DNA of 64,000 bases from Liolophura sinensis (lineage: Eukaryota > Mollusca > Polyplacophora > Chitonida > Chitonidae): the NCBI RefSeq assembly GCF_032854445.1, contig NC_088297.1:9450163-9514162 (forward strand). The letters run 5' to 3'. A program made the translations under genes and the position numbers. Of the stretch, positions 58,702-64,000 are shown one piece after another (positions within the stretch are counted from its first letter, which is position 1; every line of letters starts with the position of its first letter). The notes under the pieces were generated by a model that made no database searches, was not told the origin of the DNA, and worked only from the letters and a program-made list of their open reading frames with translations.

Positions 58702-58850
58702 CTTCCACGAGCGCTGTGTCCTCACCAGTTCAGCCGTCGCTCTCATTCTGGGTCCCTCCTGGCTGGAACCCGTCCGCTGGGAGGAACACCTTCCCCGGCC
58801 ATCACATTGGCTACAGACCTCGCAGGATTGATCCGTGGCGCCCTTACAGC
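58702..58850 (-). other. Possible internal exon, Cys-rich
   Basis: 149 nt between an acceptor (gtttattgtgttgctag-like) and a donor (TGGAAG|gtaata). In phase 1 it encodes a segment with C-x(7)-C-x2-C-x2-C-x5-C (SCEVCSQCDGRGRCSS) and leaves phase 0. A second frame is also open for 35 codons. The phase-1 acceptor is the phase used throughout the array, so it could belong to a third unit whose shared exons lie beyond 64 kb; that is speculation. Confidence 0.25.
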
Positions 58851-59394
58851 CTAGCAACACAACAAGCCCTGTTTATTAGAGACGTAACATAACAATGGGG
58901 TTAGCTTCCACAACAAACATACAGCATTATTAAAGGCAGTATAAATTGGAAGATTCGACCAAGTCTGAGGGGAGTGCAATTACAGACAATCTGCTGTCCT
59001 CCAATTAAAACAACGGCCCTTGTGCTGACTCATGCACTAGACCAGCGAAATCAGCGAATTCCCGAAAGGAATGTTTTTATTAGTGCATGGTAGCGCCATA
59101 TCCTGTAGGTTTTTCCCACTTAATTAACACAATTAATCTGTCACTTTTAACGGAAAATCTGTTGTCTGAGTTATGCTAGAATGTAATATGTTACTGTAAC
59201 ATAATACTTTGTCACATTCAACATTATATCCTGTTAAACTAATAAAATCGTATGTTGAGATCATAGAGCATGCGTATTATATTTAACAGAATAATAGAAG
59301 AATCTTATAGCAGAATACACTCTAGCATCACCCAGACAATAGACATTCTGTTAAAATTAACAGAATAATGTTTTGAGTGTATATACGATGTTAG

Positions 59395-59627
59395 TTTATA
59401 TAGTGAACGTCAGAGAGGGCGTAGTAAACCACTGACTTTTGGCAAGTAACAGTCAAACGTTATGCCGGTCGTAAATACCAAAGAGGCACATGCCGTCAGT
59501 ATGCGACGTCACGGTGAATAGGCCAGTGTAACATTACGACCCCTTTGAGAAACAGCCATTACTACTCTCAACGTCAGCGCCATGTGTACATCGCCAAATT
59601 GGTGGCAGGCAAGTAATCTGCAACCAA
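59395..59627 (-). mobile_element. SINE-like repeat, family 3, diverged
   Basis: gtagtaaaccactgactttt + ggcaagtaacag and later aaattggtggcaggcaagta match family 3 landmarks. The end of this copy appears to have seeded the adjacent minisatellite. Confidence 0.5.
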
Positions 59628-59815
59628 CCGTCATGTGTACATCACCAAATTAGTGGCAGGTGTTTATCGCCATATTGGTGGCAGGTGTACATTACCATAT
59701 TGGTGGCAGGAGTACATCGCCATATTGGTGGCAGGTGTACATCGCCATATAAGAGGCACGTATTCATCGCCATATTGGTGGCAGGTGTACATCGCCATAT
59801 TGTTGGCAGGCAAGT
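59628..59815. repeat. Minisatellite, 25-bp unit, about seven copies
   Basis: Copies of (ggtggcaggtgtacatcgcc + atatt). The unit resembles the end of the adjoining family 3 repeat (gtacatcgccaaattggtgg), so it probably arose by amplification of that end. Confidence 0.9.
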
Positions 59816-59989
59816 GATCACCATCCAACTTCATGTAAGACCCAATGAACGCCGTTTAAGCGCGAAACACCCTTTATTTTGCCACCCAGGATCGGCACTG
59901 AAATTATCTAAAGATAAATGATGTAATAAACTGATGTGTGTCCGCTATCCTTACCACATTGAAATATTTTTTTGTTTTGTCTGTTTCTT

Positions 59990-60417
59990 GATTGGTGTTT
60001 TATATATTTATTTATTTGATTGGAGTTTACGTTGTACTCAAGAACAGATTAGTGTTTTAAGTCGTATACATATACTTCAGATTATTTTACTTATAGGGGT
60101 CCTTACTCACCAGGTTTAACTATGGGTGAAGAGCCGGTAACCGAGGAGAGTATTTTTCCCTCACTATGACGAGATAAAAGTTCGAGAAGTCCAAGTTACG
60201 TGCCGTTTCGTTCATTTTCCACCAATTTATGACTAATTTTTTCCTGTTTGCGATCGTGACCAGCCACCATCCGCAGGCTGCTGAGAGATCTTCCCACGTA
60301 CGGCCGGAGACAAAACCATCATGAGCTGGAGCTGAACTCACAGCGACAGGATTGGTGGGAGGGTTCTGGGTCATTGCGCCGTGCTGACGCCCTAACCACC
60401 TCGGCCACGGAGCCCCA
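59990..60417 (-). mobile_element. SINE family 1, composite or nested copies
   Basis: Two tail fragments (about 59990 and 60012), a diverged stretch, and then a head-proximal piece from ccaccatccgcaggctgctg to cacctcggccacggagcccc. It looks like one insertion into another with later rearrangement. Confidence 0.65.
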
Positions 60418-62145
60418 AAACCCTACACAAACACCACCACCGCACTTTGTTCGAGTATTCAGTCATTCAGTTAATTTTTGACAAAACGATGGCCGTTTGT
60501 GTTATGTTTGACAGTTATTTTTTCAGATTAGCGTCGTATTGATCTAAAAGTCGGCAAATAGTCTATTTGTGACGAGTTCAGGCCGTTGAATTGAAAAGCT
60601 GGGTACTATCGACGTTCACGTCCTTGTCATAGCCATGTTACAATGCTAACATTAACTAATAGCGATCTCTTTCTCCCAACGCTACTAGCACATCTCATTA
60701 GTAATTAGATCTTATTGTTGTGAGAATATCACGTCAAAAATGATTATAATCCGGCGAGCTACCGGGATTCTCTGACACGCGTCGGTGTCGGTGTACTTCA
60801 CTATTGGTAGGTTAGATTCAAATGTAAACCTATTCCGCATCCAATTCGATGGAATTTAAAGATTAGTAGACACTTGTATAAAGTGTTTATCCATATTATA
60901 ATATTGTAATGTTTTTCAATGTTTCTTATATTTTTACAATTTCTAAGTATATTTTTATTGACATGGAGGATTTTCTATAAGCGGAATATGCGCTAAAAAA
61001 CCAAAGGTTTCATCAGGCGGACGCTGTACTCTCGGTTATCTCCCCTGGACTCGAAATGTGTTTAAAGGCAAAGAAAACATGCACTGATATGACGTATATG
61101 TCAGATGAAAGATCATTCAACACTGCCCATAAATAATTTGATTCACTTTTTTTTTCAACTTATTCAAATGTACACACTGACAGTTAGATTTTATCACCCA
61201 AAATACATATACAAACAAGTCTGTGAATGCTCTGGCCGAATGGATCTTGGAGCGATCTACATTTAAAAAACATTTATGTGACGTCACTGATACTCTCTAC
61301 GTCACTACAGACCACCATAGAATCTGATGTTTTAAAAACATTTTACTCGGTTAGAAACATTCGAAAAATATAAATCGAATTATTTTTGCAGACACTGTTT
61401 GATGGTATACATACTCTATTTTAGTGTTTTCTTTCACCTTAAGGCGGTAGCATAACGTGTATGAAACACGTTATTTAGTTTTGCTATAACACAGTTTAAA
61501 ATTATATTACATAAAGCAACCAACAAGTTGGATGACGATGTAAGCGTTGCATATGCGCTGATGAAATAAGAAACATTAGTTACATGCAAATGTGGACGTT
61601 CTATTGACTTCCTACTTGGTCCACTCAGCCTAATGATTGTATAGTGATTATATACTCTACCATACCACTGGCCATCGTCGCGTTTACTTCTTAATACTAC
61701 AGACATCACGCTACTTGCCGTGATAGAGTCACTACTGCTAAAAGGGATCTTGATTGCCTGTGAAAGGCGCACAACCGCAGGCTGCGTTGACTGATCTTAA
61801 ATACAAATTCAATACGCATTACAGTCCAGGGAATCGCAATTTTAGTAGGAACTAACAAACGCATAGATACATATTTACTCCCACGCAGCTTTTCAATTTT
61901 TTTTTTTACCTGTTTCTATATATATATGTATTTTTTAAACATCAATTTGCTTGCACGCCGAATGAAGTCATGTGATCTGAAACCTTCTCTTTGTGTCATG
62001 AGGGAGATGTTTTCTCGGTTATCTCCCCTGATCACTGGCAAACCTGCAGGAATTTTCAACTTGTATTCATAGGGCACAGGTACCCAACTGAAGACCTTTC
62101 TCACACGGTATGACATACAGATTTGTCTTGGAGGCAGTTATACAG
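60418..62145. other. Intergenic DNA, no gene seen
   Basis: Two GGGGAGATAACCGAGA-type motifs on the minus strand (about 61035 and 62020) are dispersed-element remnants. The 112-codon minus frame at 61.4-61.8 kb has no domain and ordinary intergenic composition. Confidence 0.45.
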
Positions 62146-62159
62146 CGATATTTATTTAT

Positions 62160-62413
62160 TTATTTATTTGATTGTTCACTGAACATTATTTCATTTATAC
62201 GACGGCGGTCAGAATTATGGTGGAACAAAATCGAGCCTAGCCCGTGGGGGGAACCCACGACCATCGGCACGGGTTGCTGGCAGACCTTCCCACATACCGC
62301 CGGAGAGGAAGCCAGCATGAGCTGGAGCTGAACTCACAGCGACAGCATTGTTGAGAGGCTCCTGGGTCTTTGCCCCGCGGTGGCGTGCTAACCACCTCGG
62401 CCACGGAGGCCCT
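62160..62413 (-). mobile_element. SINE family 1, near full-length
   Basis: Tail missing the ggtgttttacgccgta segment, then body gacggcggtcagaattatgg through head gtgctaaccacctcggccac + ggaggcc. Confidence 0.8.
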
Positions 62414-62431
62414 ATTGGTAATATTCAATGA

Positions 62432-62760
62432 GTGACTGAGTGAGTGCTTGGGGTTTAACGTCGCACTTAACAACTTTTCACGGAAGGATGGACGAGGGAA
62501 TCCTTAGAGGGCACGTATTGTGCCTTCTTGTTGCAGAACGGATTTTCACCCCCTTTTATCTAGTGCTGCTTTACTGAGATGCCTTACCGAAGGCAAGTAA
62601 GTTGCCCAGCCCGAGCCATTATACTGATACGGGTAAATCAGTCGTTCCACTGTCCCCTTCATGCTGAACGCCAAGCTAGGAAGTTACAACTTCCTCTTTT
62701 AAGGTCTTAAGTGTGACTCGACCCATGATTGACCTTGGATCTACCGCTTCCGGATATTCA
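62432..62760 (-). mobile_element. SINE family 2
   Basis: On the plus strand, tail gagtgagtgcttggggttta + acgtcgcactt, a middle with gtgctgctttactgagatgc, and a tRNA-like head remnant with gactcgacccatgattgacc. Aligns in reverse with the 26.5 kb copy. Confidence 0.7.
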
Positions 62761-62794
62761 ATGAACGCAAATGGACCAAGATTTATGATGACTA

Positions 62795-63930
62795 TGCCTG
62801 GGCAAATGTAGAGCATGTGATGACTATATACTTGAACATATGTTAAGTACACGATGTCTATATATTTGAACAAATGTAGAGCACATGACGACTATACTTG
62901 AACAAATGTAGAGCACATGGCGACTATACATGAACAAATGGAGAGCATGTGATGACTGTATTTAAACAAGTGTAGAGCACATGACGACGACACATGAACA
63001 AATGTAGAGCGCGTGATCACTATACATGAACAAATGTAGAGCACGTGATCACTATATACTTGAAGAAAGGTAGAGCATGTGATGACAATGTACTTGAATA
63101 AATGTAGAACACATGACGACTATACATGAACAAATGTAGAGCACGTGATTACTATACATGAACAAAAGTAGAGCACGTGATCACTATGTACTTGAATAAA
63201 TGTAGAACACATGACGACTACACATGAACAAATGTAGAACACATGACGACTATACATGAACAAATGTACAGCACGTGATGACTATATACTTGAAGAAATG
63301 TTAAGCACGTGATGACTATATACTTGAAGAAATGTTAAGCACGTGATGACTATATATGAACAAATGTAGAGCACGTGACGACGACACATGAACAAATGTA
63401 GAGCACGTAATGACTATATACTTTTACAAATGTTAAGCACGTGATGACTATATATGAACAAATGTAGAACACGTGATGGCTACACATGAACAAATGTTAA
63501 GCACGTGATGACTATACATAAACAAATGTAGAACACATGATGACTATACCTGAGCAATTGTAGAGCATGTGATGACTATACATGAAAAAATGTAGAGCAT
63601 GTGATGACTATATACTTAAACAAATGTTAAGCACGTGATAAATACACATGAGCAAATGTAGAGCAAGTGATGATCATACATATGAACAAATGTTAAACAC
63701 GCGATGACTATACATGAAAAAATGTAGAGCATGTGATGACTATATACTTAAACAAATGTTAAGCACGTGATAAATACACATGAGCAAATGTAGAGCAAGT
63801 GATGATCATACATATGAACAAATGTTAAACACGCGATGACTATACATGAAAAATGCTAAGCACGTGGAGATTATATACATGAACAAATGTAGAGCACGTG
63901 AAGACTATATGCAGTAACATATACGCAGCA
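62795..63930. repeat. Minisatellite, about 31-35 bp unit, about 33 copies, E-box bearing
   Basis: Units read (acatgaacaaatgtagagca) + cgtgatgactatat(acttga). Many carry a perfect CACGTG palindrome; others have CATGTG or CACATG variants. A block of several units is repeated near 63575-63840, showing higher-order duplication. It continues almost to the window edge. Confidence 0.9.
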
Positions 63931-64000
63931 CGTGAATGAATGAATGATATTATGCTTTACACAGTGCCCATATCGTGTCGAGAATATTAGGCCCAAAAGA

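Overview
This is eukaryotic nuclear DNA from an invertebrate, most likely a mollusc or another lophotrochozoan. It is AT-rich and intron-rich, about nine tenths non-coding, and full of tRNA-headed SINEs whose ends read GGTGTTTTACGCCGTACTCAAGAATATTTCACTTATACGACGG (pieces of the 3' unit) and of GGGAGATAACTC-type dispersed motifs that I associate with molluscan genomes. There are no bacterial-style operons. Species cannot be named from the sequence.

The main content is a minus-strand locus made of two tandem paralogous units built like Drosophila lola or mod(mdg4), but without a BTB domain. Unit A starts near 46.5 kb and unit B near 17.3 kb. Each has the same two 5' coding exons. Exon 1 supplies 145 coding nt in both copies, and 44 of 48 residues are identical. 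Exon 2 is a Ser/Pro-rich linker of 597 nt in A and 693 nt in B. Both exon-2 donors leave codon phase 1. Strung out downstream on the same strand are ten exons that each begin with a phase-1 acceptor and end in their own stop codon. Each carries a different small domain that is probably DNA-binding: five Crypton-type tyrosine-recombinase core-binding domains (one a pseudoexon), three paired C2H2/C2HC zinc-finger exons, one psq/Brinker-like helix-turn-helix exon, and one exon with a YPF-motif domain. The simplest reading is a transcription-factor locus in which a constant N-terminus is alternatively spliced to interchangeable DNA-binding tails.

Layout, left to right: unit B terminal exons at 1.2-9.8 kb (ZF, Crypton, Crypton, Crypton, HTH), unit B shared exons at 14.7-17.3 kb, a repeat-rich spacer with two doubtful extra exons (18.1 and 22.3 kb), unit A terminal exons at 24.6-39.2 kb (YPF, ZF, ZF, Crypton, Crypton pseudoexon), and unit A shared exons at 44.5-46.6 kb with a candidate promoter/5' UTR exon near 47.5 kb. 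Further right, a 412-codon minus-strand gene of unknown function lies at 52.1-53.3 kb, and two weak minus-strand exon candidates lie at 57.7 and 58.8 kb.

The rest is introns and intergenic DNA. It holds three SINE families (several copies with clear target-site duplications), many minisatellites (largest at 16.2, 21.6, 32.5, 41.7, 59.6 and 62.8 kb) and long TA microsatellites. All splice structures are read from GT/AG sites, reading frame and domain content; none is backed by transcript data here.
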